A stretch of 25,042 nucleotides of DNA from Coptodactyla brooksi. Its lineage: Eukaryota; Arthropoda; Insecta; Coleoptera; Scarabaeidae. The stretch lies in assembly GCA_033557675.1 (NCBI GenBank), contig JAWQRM010000276.1, positions 1 through 25,042 on the forward strand. Direction: 5' to 3'. Of this stretch, positions 1 through 10,973 are shown one piece after another; the first letter of the stretch is position 1, and every line of letters begins with the position of its first letter. The notes below the pieces were generated by a model that had not been told where the DNA came from, searched no databases, and worked only from the letters and a program-made list of their open reading frames with translations. Made by a program: the position numbers and the translations under genes.

Positions 1-611
1 CCTATAGGGGTGGGTTGTTACTTGTCGAAGATCATGCAGTTAAGGCGAATGTACAACCTTTGGAACTTCCTTCTCTTCTAAGAATTTGTTTATCGTAGTT
101 TGGTAGTATTGTAATATTTTTGTGTGTGTCAAAATTCACAATTAACAAATGTACAATCTTCTAATTAATTTTGTTACGCCACTGACTTTCTAAATTCTGA
201 TAGTTAGGGTATTTTACTTTAATTATTACCATACTGCAAGTTTGGTTGCCTAAAGTTTGGTTCAGTTGCGGTCACGTGGGATTTGGACATTCCTGAAAGT
301 CCTGTATATACGAAATGCGATTTTGAGGTGTGATAAGCTGGTAGCAGTACGACAATGATTCAGGTTTGTGAATTTGGTTAACAGTATATGTATATACACT
401 ATACATGTTGATTGGGGAAATGGACGTTCCCATCGAAGAACCACTTTTCACTCTCTAGTTGCCTGTTACAGGTAAAAGAAACACAAATTAAAATAGAAAA
501 GTCCTCTATTTCAAGATCTAGGTAAAAACAAACAAATTTACTAATACAACTAAAAAGTCTTTAATGTTTTGTGTAATCCTCAAATAGGAATGGGCAAGAC
601 CAGCAGTTTGC

Positions 612-756
612 TCATGGTATCTTCCAATTTAGGAGTTGGGCGTTTAGAGTAATAACTCGTGAGACAGGCTCAACTACTTGAAGCAAACAATACAATTTGG
701 CACCTATTTTTACTTCTTCACACAATGACTGGCAATACTGGATGACAATCTTGGTG
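612..756 (-). other. possible orphan coding exon, unrecognised
   Basis: On the - strand a pyrimidine-containing stretch ending in ttacag (splice acceptor, exon starting at 756) is followed by 48 open codons ending in TGA at 612-614. The peptide begins TKIVIQYCQSLCEEVK and contains LLQVVEPVSRVI. It is amphipathic and looks more protein-like than the random frames around it. I do not recognise the family. It could be the last exon of a gene lying on the - strand, or chance. No upstream partner exon or clear polyadenylation signal was found. Confidence 0.2.
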
Positions 757-1104
757 CTGTAACATGCAAATAAATTAATCAGTAGATAAGACCAACCAGA
801 ACAAAATGTATATGTAAAAATTTAGGTACCAATAATTTGGTTTATTAACTTCTTGATATTTGACATTTGCAAAATATCCCTTAAACAAGGGAAGACAAAA
901 TGAAATGATTCTAATATTTATATTTTGAGCTGAAAGTAAATCATATCACAACAGCTTTGTCTTTTTTTTAAGGAAAATTTAGTTTTATCAGTCCCTTTTA
1001 TGTAATGTGAGATGATAGCAACAAAGTGTTTAGTTATTCATACATAATTCATATACATCTATAAAAATATTACTTTAACACAAATTAAAAGAACACTACA
1101 CTCT

Positions 1105-1172
1105 ATTATATATATATATATATGATTGCATAAGCGGATTTAAGCTTATATATCTATAAGCTTAAATCCGCT
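1105..1172. repeat. (TA)n tract followed by a perfect 18-bp inverted repeat
   Basis: A short TA microsatellite (about 1105-1123) leads into arms at 1133-1150 and 1155-1172 that are exact reverse complements, 18 bases each, separated by only TATC. The arm reads agcggatttaagcttata. It would form a strong hairpin or cruciform. It may be two transposon ends joined head to head, or a tiny palindromic element. The mariner fragment starts 130 bases further on. Confidence 0.7.
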
Positions 1173-1302
1173 GTTTGTTCATAGATGGCGTTAGTGAGCA
1201 TATTAAGCTACCACATTTTTATTATAGGTTTGTAATCTAAGAACATTAATCACTGCCCATCGTCACCAATTCTATACAACATACATTTTTCCCTTAGTAA
1301 TC

Positions 1303-1754
1303 ATGTCTAGTTTTGTTCCAGGAAAAGAGCATATGCGGGATGCTCTGCTTTTCTCCTTCAATTAGAAGAAATCGGTTCCTAAATCGCATCAAGCGTTTGT
1401 AGAGGTGACAGTGCTTTATCGGACACAACACGCAGAGATTGGTTTCGTCGATTCAAAAACGGTAATTTTGAGGTCTTCAGCGACAAGAAATTGTGGGTTG
1501 ATCCTGGCCAACCAGCAACATCATCCCCAAACAAAGAAAGGTGGTTTCATCAAAAAACTGGCGAGCAAGAGCAATTGATAAAAATGGGTGGAGAAAACCA
1601 GTCTGACAAACCCAGAGCAAACTATAAAGTCTATCGCGCTGACAAATACATATTACACACTGAGTTTTCTTTTGGTACAGAAATCTCAGAAACTACAGCA
1701 GCTAACAAAACAATTAAATCGGGAAAGATTTACAGTTTTATGATTTCTATTTAA
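1303..1754 (+). pseudogene. mariner transposase, N-terminal fragment, broken
   Basis: The reading starts with ATG at 1303 and gives MSSFVPGKEHMRDALLFSFN, then a stop, then KKSVPKSHQAFVE. After a small frameshift it continues as DTTRRDWFRRFKNGNFEV and a PGQP motif. This is the paired helix-turn-helix DNA-binding half of mariner (Tc1/mariner) transposases, which bind the terminal inverted repeats. After PGQP (about 1515) the open frame continues to 1754 but no longer resembles a mariner protein, and the DDD catalytic domain is missing. The copy is therefore truncated and dead: at least one stop, one frameshift and loss of the C-terminal two thirds. I could not find clear terminal inverted repeats. 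Confidence 0.75.
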
Positions 1755-1759
1755 TGTAT

Positions 1760-2330
1760 TTTGTAAAAAACAAAACTTCACGGCTTTGTGTAAAACTTCA
1801 CGACCTATTACCTCTGATTATAGGTTTTGCAGAAATATAATGGTTTATAACTCCAAAATGACAGGATCCATAAAAAAATCGTTACACTGTTATTAAAACT
1901 ATGATTTTGTCTTTCTTATTTTTACCATTGAGTGAGATCGGTTTTAGGTAATAAACAAATAACCAATTTTTAAAATATCTAGTGAGCCATAACATTTCCT
2001 AAAAAATAAAAAGGACATTAAACAGAAATTATAAAACTGTAAATCTTTCCCCATTAAACTGTTTATCCAATCGCTATAGCTTCTAGCTCGTTCAATTATG
2101 TAAATATCAAGTTTATACGTTTAACATTTTTCCTGTTGAACCTTGGTTTGGTTCAACTAAATTTGGCAAACTTAGCCTTATTGAAACAAATTGTTTTCAC
2201 TTTATTATATGCTTAACAAATTATCATTTGTTAATAAAGCAATCATCCTAACAAAAATTGTCTTTTTTATGATGATTTTGCTAATTGTCATTGCGATGAT
2301 TTTTGCTTTTCAATACATTTATATGAAATG
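1760..2330. other. no gene seen
   Basis: AT-rich sequence with stops in all frames. I see no gene, RNA or convincing repeat here. Confidence 0.5.
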
Positions 2331-3160
2331 ATGAAGTATTTGAATGCTTTTACTCTTTCATTTCTTCGCCTCTTAATCTTGCTCTATGTTCTTCTTGTGT
2401 GTTGCTTATTATCATTGGTGCTCTGGGTGTTAATTTTCATTTTTCATTTCTATTTTTTCATCTCTGGCCAGAATAAATTGATAACATAGCATATAGAATA
2501 TTTCCGAATTTTTACTTCTTCTTTTGTCCCTTTATACAAACTAGCGTTATTTCATCCACTCTCCTCCTCACTAGCATTTTCCATATGTCTTCCCTAACAA
2601 TTTTATCGAAGGTTTTTTCCAGATCAACGAAACACATTTCTCTAATTCTCTCAAAGTTCTTTCACATATTTGCCTTATTATTAAAATGGCATCCGTAACT
2701 CTTCGATTTGGTGTGAATTCATGCTGTGCCTTCCATTGTTTTCTCCATACTATCCACTATTCTTTTTCCTGTATTCTGGAATACAGGAAAATTGTATTAG
2801 ATTGGAATTATTACTGATTGCTTATCCTGTGAGGTGTAGACTTGTATTGCTATTACTTTATTCATCGGTGTTTTAGTTTTTTCCATGGCCGTTTCTGATC
2901 CTGCCTTAATTACATCTGTGGATAACTTTATAACTTTCTCAAAAGTTTGAAGTACTTCCTTCATTTCTCCATTATCTCTTCCTCTGTTGAATGCTTTTTA
3001 AAAACTTAGTTTTGCTTTGCCTTTCTTAGAGTTCTAAAGAATAGTTTCTGGTTGTCATTACATGCATTTTTACTGTTTTCACCAAATCTTTCCATGCCTT
3101 TTGTTTTTCTCCTTTCCCTCATACCCTAATACCGTTAATTAGTCATAATGCATTTATATC
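2330..3160 (-). pseudogene. non-LTR retrotransposon reverse transcriptase remnant
   Basis: Read on the - strand, this stretch encodes pieces of a LINE ORF2. Lysine/arginine-rich linker-like sequence comes first (about 3130-3000). Around 2735-2660 it reads QHEFTPNRRVTDAILIIRQI, and after a frameshift (about 2630-2590) FVDLEKTFDKIVREDIW. The latter is the reverse transcriptase palm block with its catalytic Asp (F-x-D-L-E-K-x-F-D). These motifs match the RTE/craniofacial-like LINE proteins common in arthropods, which copy their RNA at a nicked chromosomal target. Several frameshifts and stops show that the copy is dead. Both ends are uncertain. Its orientation is opposite to the LINE 3' end near 15640-16030, which may be the same family. 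Confidence 0.65.
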
Positions 3161-3199
3161 TTTTCCGTAAGCAAGATGACAGTATATGGTACGCACTGG

Positions 3200-3300
3200 G
3201 CGCAACATCATACAAGAAACGTTTCTGAATCAAACAATGTGTCAAACACTGTCAAAAGCCTTACTAATATCAAGGAATGAAACTGTACACACTAGTTAAA
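3200..3300 (-). pseudogene. second non-LTR reverse transcriptase fragment
   Basis: On the - strand, 3290-3241 encodes FLDISKAFDSV followed by a stop. This is the palm motif A of jockey/CR1-like reverse transcriptases (FLDISKAFD). The wording of the motif differs from the copy at 2330-3160, so this is a separate element type rather than its continuation. Stops occur on both sides, and I could not follow it beyond about 100 bases. Confidence 0.55.
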
Positions 3301-3573
3301 GAACATGCTGTGACTCAAAATATTCGTTTAAATGGAATTTTCAGAGAGCTTAAAAATGAAACAGTCAATAAGAAACTTGTGGGATGACAATAAAAAATTA
3401 ATGTAATACAAGCAAGTTTTAAGGAGAAGCATGGTAACACCTTTGATTTTTTTATAGCTGTCATATCCAAACCAATGTAGTCTCCAAACTTACCGCACCT
3501 TACGGCATCAATGGTTGAAGGCACTTGAAGACAAATTCAGAAACTTGTCAAAATTCAAAATATGTTCCTGATG

Positions 3574-3618
3574 CCAGTTCCCGATTACCAGTATATACTG
3601 GTAATTGGTGGTAACTGG
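3574..3618. repeat. 22-bp perfect palindrome with outer arms
   Basis: The core at 3584-3605 is a perfect 22-base palindrome, attaccagta plus tatactggtaat. Outside it, ccagtt (3574-3579) pairs with aactgg near 3613-3618, leaving a small internal loop. It can form a cruciform. It may be a relic of a palindromic transposon end. Confidence 0.6.
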
Positions 3619-3639
3619 TGGATTTGACTTACTTTATAT

Positions 3640-4490
3640 ATTAATATGTAACAGCTTAGATTTCAAGCAAATAGTTATCAAAATCTTGTATCTTAGTGGT
3701 ATTAGAACCTGCGGAAGAGCTCTTCTAATAGATCTGGGTATTTTGTAATGGTTAAGTATGTGTCTCTCAGCACCAGCATAAATTGCTTATAACCATATGG
3801 GAACTCACGTTTTTTTTAGATCAAAGTATACTCTGATATATTTAATGCAGATCTACAATTATAATTTTCTTAAAAGAAAAGATACTTGCAGGCACCTTCT
3901 ACTTAAGGCATGCGTGAAAATCGCTATCCACTGTGACAGGCATGCAAAAAATGGACAAAATCAAAAGATCCAATGACCTAGCTGGAAATGCACTTGGAAA
4001 AGAATGGAAAGACTCTTGTAAAGTCTCGAAAACAGCGATAAACTAAAACATGTCGACCACAATTAGAAAAACAGTATTCGTCAATCGGGCATTAAAAAAC
4101 AATTCAACCCACAAAGTTACTTCTTTCTTGAATCAATTGTTGTTTTTTTCCCTTAGATAAACAAGGAATTCGTTTAAGCAAATGTCAGTAATTTTCTCAA
4201 CTTGTTTATATATGAATTATGCCCTAAAGTAAGCTTCACTAGTTTTCTTAATACTCAATTGTCCTAGAAGCCTACGAAATGTATATCATAACTGTTTTAT
4301 GCACGATGCATTTTAGCTATGGCTTGGAACTTCGTTTGTGCAATCTAATTATACTAAATTATGAAACGAGGGTAATTGATAAGTAGATATCCAAATTATG
4401 CGCAACCCAACAACTAAGCGTCTAACCAACCAAATCTATTGAAGAATGGCATCAATTAGTTGCAATCACATTGTCTTATCCCTTAGATCG
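3640..4490. other. no gene seen; upstream region of the phospholipase gene
   Basis: I see no coding region or recognisable element. The last part is upstream of the phospholipase A2 TATA-like box at 4524. Confidence 0.45.
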
Positions 4491-4523
4491 ATATGCAAAT
4501 TTGTTTATCATTACTTAAACCTT

Positions 4524-4530
4524 TATATAA
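4524..4530 (+). promoter_or_regulatory. TATA-like box of the phospholipase A2 gene
   Basis: tatataa lies 41 bases before the chosen start codon at 4571, which would put transcription initiation near 4555 with a very short leader. An in-frame ATG at 4493 lies upstream of this box and does not begin a signal peptide, which supports 4571 as the start. The call rests on position and sequence only. Confidence 0.35.
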
Positions 4531-4570
4531 CCACTTGCATGGAACAAAAGACTGCAAAAATTGTAGAACA

Positions 4571-6016
4571 ATGTGGGCAAACTGCTTATTTTTTGTGTTG
4601 ATATTAGTGCGGGATTCAAAATCCTTCGAAATAATTTGGGATAACAATGTCACATTAGCAGAACTATACGAAAATGAAATCGATTTTAGTAGAGCAGAAA
4701 TGGTCAGAATGCCCAACTGGTTCCTAATTTACCCAGGTAATTAATAATAATATGAATACTATCACAGATCAATGTAAGTAATTGAAAATATTGCTAGGTA
4801 CTAAATGGTGTGGCGCTGGAAATATAGCTGAAGATTATGATGACTTAGGCGAGTTTAGGGACACCGATAAGTGCTGCAGAGAACACGATTATTGTAGTGA
4901 TTATATAGGTGCGCACCAAACGGAACATAATTTAACCAATCCTAGCTTCTACAGCAGGTATTTACATATATATATATAGTTTTGAATTATCAATTTACAT
5001 AGTTAAACTAGTTTGCTGAAGCTTACCTCAACATAAATCAATTTAAAACACAAACAACAATGTTGGAATTTGCAAAGTTTTTGCGTCATGCGGAATATCG
5101 CAAGAATATGTAGGTGCAAGAACTGTTTATATCTAGTATAATAAGTTGACATGGAATACGTGTAAGACGATCCATTTCTGCTGTCAATAAGGAAGCCAAA
5201 GGCAATAAAAGGAGTTATCAACACAGAAAAAATCATGACGTGCTGAATGCAGGATGGTTAGTGCAGTAGTCTTGAAGTGGTAGTACATCTAAGTATTTTT
5301 TCGTGAAAATTTTAACTAATTACAATGCTAATGCTTCAGAAACCATTCTCAATTGCATTACTTTGCAATTTACTATACGTGACAGCTTTAACATTTGTAC
5401 TTCAATAGGAGTAAAGTTCTACACTCCTTAATTATAACTGCTATTTAACATGTGATGAACATTTCCAAAAACTTCTGAATTAACTACAAGCAAACATCAA
5501 ATGTATTTATTAATAAGACCAGTTAAATTCACACATTAGAGACAAGGCTCTTTGTTTCTAGTGACTCCCAATGATACCAAGATGTACAAACTTGTACACA
5601 GTAGTTGCATTTATACATGAACATTTAAAAAATATACCCACAGTAATACATTTTGATAAGTCGAGATCTACACAGCGAACTGTGAAGTGTGCAATATGAT
5701 TCTACATTTTCAGATTAAGTTGTGATTGCGACGACAAGTTCCATAAATGTTTGCTGAGCGTTAATAGCTATGTTTCTAGTCAAGTAGGGGCATTATATTT
5801 CAACGCCTTGAGCACACAGTGTTTCAAGGAGGATTATCCTATTGTAAGCTGTAGAAGACATACATATGTACCGTAAGTATTTTTTTTATAGGTAGATATC
5901 TATAATCTAAAACATAAATGATTATCTCTTGTTGCAGAGTCAGAAAATGTATAGATTACGAATTAGACAGAACGCAAAATAAACGATACCAATGGTTTGA
6001 TGTTCCACCTTATTAG
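4571..6016 (+). CDS. secreted group III phospholipase A2, four exons
   Basis: This enzyme hydrolyses the sn-2 ester of phospholipids with calcium. Exons are 4571-4736, 4798-4957, 5714-5872 and 5938-6016; introns are GT-AG and the phases close exactly, giving 187 aa. Residues 1-18 are a hydrophobic signal peptide starting MWANCLFF. Residues 19 to about 52 look like a propeptide. The catalytic domain starts near 53: calcium loop WCGAGN (59-64), CCREHDYC (81-88) with catalytic His85 and Asp86, and CDCD (112-115), where Asp115 sits 30 residues after the His, as in the bee-venom-type fold. Ten cysteines follow the propeptide, enough for the five group III disulfides. NVT and NLT are possible glycosylation sites. 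The start at 4571 is preferred over ATG 4493 because only it begins a signal peptide. The role (digestive, immune or gland-secreted) cannot be told from sequence. Nothing looks broken. Confidence 0.92.
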
Positions 6017-6026
6017 TGTACTTCTG

Positions 6027-6032
6027 TTTAAT
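6027..6032 (-). promoter_or_regulatory. candidate polyadenylation signal of the SMYD4-like gene
   Basis: tttaat on the + strand is ATTAAA on the - strand, about 100 bases after the SMYD4-like stop codon. It lies inside the 3' UTR of the opposing phospholipase gene. No AATAAA was seen closer on that strand. Confidence 0.3.
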
Positions 6033-6050
6033 ATATATGAAAATCTTTAA

Positions 6051-6070
6051 AATAAACGTGTGGAAATAAA
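6051..6070 (+). promoter_or_regulatory. polyadenylation signals of the phospholipase A2 gene
   Basis: Two AATAAA hexamers, at 6051-6056 and 6065-6070, lie 35-50 bases after the stop codon. Either could direct 3' end formation. Confidence 0.6.
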
Positions 6071-6130
6071 AGAAATATGTTGAGCTGCAGTTACTTATTT
6101 CACCAAATAAAACAAAAAAAACACATGTAC

Positions 6131-9100
6131 TTACAATGAATTCCTTCTTTTGCAGTGCTCAGTTATTTGATATAGTATAAAGATTTGGGCATTCACAAAG
6201 ACTTTGGATATCTTTCCATGATGTAGTTCTATTATACGTAAAGCCTCACTTGCTTTGTCGACCACTTTGTTTAGCTCTGAAAATGTGGATAATAGATATG
6301 TGCTGATCTTGTATACCGGTTATACCTTTATCACTTTTAAGATAAAATTCTATATACAATGCAAGGATCCGCACAAAATAAATATGGTTTTTATTTAATA
6401 TTTTCTGGTGCTCCTCAATAGCATAAGTTAGATAATCAGTTGTCTGGCGTTTGAGATCTGAAAAATCAACAAATAATTTAAAATGCTATAAGTATCATTA
6501 ACACTTACAGATATCAATATTATGCTGAGCATATATTAAGGCACTTTTATATTCGCTCAAGTCGCCTAGATTTTTGCAATTTTCGCATATAAATTCAATG
6601 TCTTCATCAAATTCCTCTATTGATTTCACATACTTGATATTTAAATATACACTGCGATGTGTGTTTTTCTCTTGTCGTATAATAGACTTGCATTTTTTAC
6701 ATAAGAATGAGTTCAGCTCTGCCTAAAATTCGATACATTAATATTACCTTTGGAAAAAATACTTCAGGATGGGAGAAAATTTGAAAAGGGAAAGAGTATA
6801 ATATAATTTATCCTGATATTGAACGTTAAAATTCAATAAAAAACATAAACAATGCAAAAGTAAAAACTCCATCATAAATATCTTTTGTTCAAGGGTAAAC
6901 ATCAATTATTCTTTTCAATGAATAATAAAGTTCTGTCACATTGACTATTTTATGACAGCATGCTGATGACGACTCCAGTAAAAGACATTTACAGTTGGGC
7001 GATTCAAGTTAGGACATCGGTTTCAAATTTTTTATATTTCACAGTTGCTCTTAACTAGAAGTTATTTTTGGTGAACAAAACAAAGTAAAACTTAATAAAA
7101 CTGTAATGGATTTTAATCAAGTATGTATAAAGTCATCAAGTATGTAATAAGGTGTGAGTTAGAAGTGACTGCAACATATTTTTTACTATAATGTTGTACA
7201 TGTCGGCGCTATACATAAAAAAACAATCTGCATGCGTTTCCCTGACATTCTGATAAAATTTCTTTGTATTTTGATAAAAATTGGTGCTTGGAGTTTATGA
7301 AGTTATTTGCTAACTAATGAAGTTGGTAACCGTAAGATGATGGAAAGATCAAATAATGGTGTGCCCCATTTATCTGATTTAGTCATCCATGCCATGGAAA
7401 GAGTTTCTCAAATCACTCATCCGTTGACAAAATAGTTCTTCATTCTTATTTCTAGACAATTTTGTATTATAGGAGAAAATTCTGTACACTTTTTCAGTTA
7501 CTAAATAAAATCCTAGATGTTTACTATCCTAGGTACGAGACACCTTCACCTCTAGGTCTCTGAGAGCTAAATTATATTACTTGTTCATTTGTAAGGATGA
7601 TATTTAATCAGAGGTTGACTTTTATACTGCACATTTTTGGTATAATTTTACTGAAAAATGGGACACAACTGCATGATTTCAGTATGTTATATTAATGGAT
7701 ATTGAAAATTTGTTACAAAAAGACACATTCTTACATATTCTTATAAAATATGAAGATGACTCCATGTTCATGTAATTTCTAATCATATACCTTTCAATGT
7801 GACAACATTTAAAAGTGCTGTGTTTTGGTAAAATGGGGATTGAACACAATTAATATTATGTTGTAATATCGATTCTTGTTTTTACAAACCTTAACAATAC
7901 AGTTTTCACATTCACAATCATTCGTATATTCTTTAAAACGAACAGTTATTTTGTCACCGGGCAAGATTTCTTGACAAGCTTTGATAACCAGATAATTTTC
8001 GTAGTGGCTGCAAAAGAGGTTCCGAAAATCATATAATTCAAAAATCCAGTAATTATGGATTTAGAAACAATTAGATCTTTTAAAACAATTCTTACAACCA
8101 AATTGTATTTGGATGAGCACTCCTGGTTAGCCACTGGGTTGAAAGGAACAATCCATCCGCAATGAATTCGAGTTGTTTGTTATATGGTAGACCATGGAAA
8201 CACGGTTGTTTTAGTTTAATGAAATTTTGTCGAAACTGACAATAGTACCGCACAAGTAAACCTCCTACCATAGAATATACTTTAAACTGAGTTTTATTTT
8301 CATATTTAGGGTATTGGATGATCCATTCAAAGAATTGTGTCTGTTCTGCTAAATACAGTACAACATCAACACATTCCTAAAAAAATACATTAATGTCAAA
8401 AATCTGTGAGTTTTTATCGAAGATACCTTAAGAACCAAAAATAACTCCATATTAGCTTTTTCATCAAAGTCAAATGGAAGATTAGTAAAGTGTTCATAAT
8501 TATATTCGCTGAGGTAGTGCGTTTTGGATAAGGCATTTTCTTCGAACTGTAAACCAAAGAAGAGCATTCGCATGCTAACGTAGGAATTGCTGTTATTGTT
8601 GAAAAAACCACGTTGCATCCCATAACATTCCCACCTATGGTATTCATTCCAAGAGTAATAGCGGCATTTGTAACCACAGAAGACAACGACATCGCATCCA
8701 GGGCACCTAAAAATGGTTTCAATTTATTTACCACATGTTCAACCTGAAGGCAGCACTATTGTTGACAATCGGTGATAAAATCAGTACTACCAAAAACATT
8801 TTGATTATAACGATTCATAGTAAGTTTCAATTTCCCAAACATACTGTAGCCAGTAAGCGAAAAATGAATATGTTGAAATACCTGTCATAATCAAAAAGTT
8901 ATTTGGAATTTTATCATTGACTAACTAATGCTGTTAGGACTCCAAACTGTTTGCACTTGCTAGAGTAACAAGCTAATTTTTGCATCGCACGAATATAGTA
9001 AAGTAAATTTTCAGCTTAATTGACCTCTTAGTTGTCAGATATGTATTTTAGTTTAGACATATAGCGTAGCTTAATTGGCTCAAGAATAGATTGATCTGTA

Positions 9101-10395
9101 CTGCACATTGCAGATATTACTTTTGATAATTTGCTATTGATTTGCTTTTGATATATCTGCACTTTATCCATAGAGATTTCTCTATTTAGGTGATATCTAA
9201 AATCAGGGAGATGCTCTTTTGTAAAGGGCCAACGAAGTTATTCAGTATCTGAGTATCTGGAGGTATTAGTACATATTGCTCTCTTTCCCTTTCCCTCTCT
9301 TTGCCTTCCCCCCCCCCCCCTCTCTCTCTCTTTGCCTTTCCCCCTCACTATCTCTCTCTTTCCTTCCCTTTGAAATGTTTTGTCCAGATTAGCGTTATGT
9401 TTCCACTATCCTTACAATTCCTTCATTGCTTCTTCACACCATTCATCCTTTTTATTTTTGAACAATTTAGTTATGCAATATTTTTTTCTTCTATGCTCTT
9501 TTCTGTTACCATGCGGCGTTATTTTTTATGTTTTCTTGTACTTTTCCCTAAATTGTTCATGGTATAAATTTTTCAAATTCTATTTCTTATTTGGCTTCTT
9601 TTTAGTGTTAACTTGCTTTCTTACATTTTACATTTGGCAATCAAATAATACTAAATAAAATTAAAGCTGAAATACCTCGTAATACTGATTTTGGGTCATA
9701 TCAATTTGGTGGTATTGAATTTCATTAAAAGTTATTGCATTTTTGCCTATATCTTGTATTACTTTTGTAAACTTATCTGAACTTGTTCTTTTAAATACCA
9801 GATATAGCAAAAGCATATCAACTCTATATCGATACAGTAATTATAAAATAATCATACGTGACAAAATAATCCACAATTTTAAGACAATAATGACAACGAT
9901 AATCAGCAGGAACATTATATTCCTCAAGAGGATGAACGGCTATAATAGCGCCCTTCTCAACTAGTAATACATCCCCAGTATTAATTTTCTTTTTAGCAAC
10001 CAATTTCCATTCAGAAACATCACTTCTATTACTAAAACAAGAAACACAATAAAACATAAACAAACTAAATAGACATTATCTCACGAGAGTTCAAGTTTTT
10101 TGGAGACATTTGGTAACTTGGCATTTTGTCCACCAGTTAAATTTGGCGGGATGAAGGATGGTTCGGGAATAAAGCTTTCGCTGAATGATCTTACTGGGAC
10201 GCCACTAGGATCTCTATTATTTTCCATATTATGGATTTCTTCTATTAGTTCTTTCAACTTGTCGGCCTTGCTGCAATTGATGCATATTTATAATTAATAA
10301 TTTTGGGCGGTATATATTATAGAAAAGTTTATAACTTACTTCAGGCTGATGAAATAACGGCTAAATAATTCTTCTTCACGTGGAATTTCCTCCAT
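6131..10395 (-). CDS. SMYD4-like SET and MYND domain protein, nine exons
   Basis: Family members methylate lysines of histones or other proteins. Exons, 5' to 3': 10395-10340, 10270-10085, 10031-9858, 8706-8427, 8376-8096, 8007-7890, 6722-6509, 6457-6326, 6276-6131. All introns are GT-AG and the phases close, giving 528 aa. The N-half SET strand is VAKKKINTGDVLLVEK (92-107). The MYND finger is complete: C127, C130, C140, C143, C149, C153, H162, C166. The second SET half aligns ungapped from A305 to W325, but the NHSC motif reads TRSA (316-319). YLVIKACQEILPGDK (331-345) follows, then post-SET C357, C359, C362. The usual catalytic Tyr position appears to be Phe350. The C-terminal helices (about 420-528) resemble the SMYD TPR-like domain. 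The long N-terminal TPR region of vertebrate SMYD4 is absent. ATG 10395 sits in a good context (caaaATGg). It is probably an expressed gene with weak or no methyltransferase activity. Confidence 0.88.
6723..7889 (-). other. intron 6 of the SMYD4-like gene
   Basis: A 1167-base AT-rich intron between the post-SET cysteine exon and the next coding exon. I see no gene or recognisable element in it. Confidence 0.7.
8707..9857 (-). other. intron 3 of the SMYD4-like gene
   Basis: This intron separates the first Cys pair of the MYND finger from the rest. Its donor is gtatga at 9857 and its acceptor ends at 8707. Apart from the CT-rich tract at about 9283-9366 I see nothing functional in it. The open frames on the + strand around 9301-9660 are low-complexity. 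Confidence 0.7.
9283..9366. repeat. polypyrimidine CT/C low-complexity tract
   Basis: A run of CT and C repeats, including 12 consecutive C from about 9308, within intron 3 of the SMYD4-like gene. On the transcribed strand it is GA/G-rich. Confidence 0.85.
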
Positions 10396-10973
10396 TTTGA
10401 AGTTGTGCTAAATGATAAAATAAAACAGGTCAGTGTTCTTGTTAATTACTACTATATAGTAATAATAATAATACAGTGTTGACATTAAGAACGCAGTGGT
10501 TAAACTTTGTATCAGCAGCAGTTCACACAGGTCAAATAGCATTGCAGCGATGGCAAATATTTGAAGATTTTAAATTGCATGGTAATATGATATTCATTAT
10601 ATTCATCATGGTTTTTATGAATGCCAATATGAAATTTTAGTTTTACAATCACATATTTTCGCATTTAGCACATAAAAATATCAGTACATGCATTGTAATT
10701 AAGCCTATAGAATTTAATAATAATTATATTTTAAATTATGGGAATTATTCATATTATATAAAAAGCTGTTAAGACTAACTGAACTATTTTTGAAATCCTA
10801 CACAATTAATGAGATTGTTCAACATTTTTATAACAATGAAAATTCTTTTCATTTTATAACTACTTTATTTTTTCAAAATTAACAGATTTTACAAAAAAGC
10901 AATGAAAACTACACTAAGATAGTAAGGTAATAATAAGCAAATAATATAATTATACAAATTAAAAAAACACAAA
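10396..10973. other. AT-rich spacer, no gene seen
   Basis: Region between the SMYD4-like start codon and the end of a transposase pseudogene. It should hold the SMYD4-like promoter, but no clear core promoter motif stands out. Confidence 0.4.

Noticed and set aside
3315..3524. A 69-codon - strand open frame
   Set aside because: Hydrophobic and unrecognised, next to reverse transcriptase debris; most likely chance.
4493..4570. Upstream in-frame ATG for the phospholipase gene
   Set aside because: It lies before the TATA-like box and would place 26 polar residues before the signal peptide.
5003..5236. A 77-codon - strand open frame
   Set aside because: Lies within intron 2 of the phospholipase gene and has no recognisable features.
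8107..8182. A shifted - strand frame reading IVPFNPVANQEC, which resembles a SET NHSC motif better than the chosen frame
   Set aside because: The chosen frame aligns without gaps to SMYD4 SET sequences on both sides (A-x-G-x-F...S-x-x-PNT) and needs no frameshift. The shifted reading would need two compensating indels and meets a stop at 8180-8182.
8414..8734. A 106-codon - strand open frame
   Set aside because: Shadow of the MYND exon in another frame; the real frame carries the zinc ligands.
9301..9658. Open + strand frames rich in Pro, Phe and Leu
   Set aside because: Low-complexity CT/T-rich intron sequence on the strand opposite the SMYD4-like gene.
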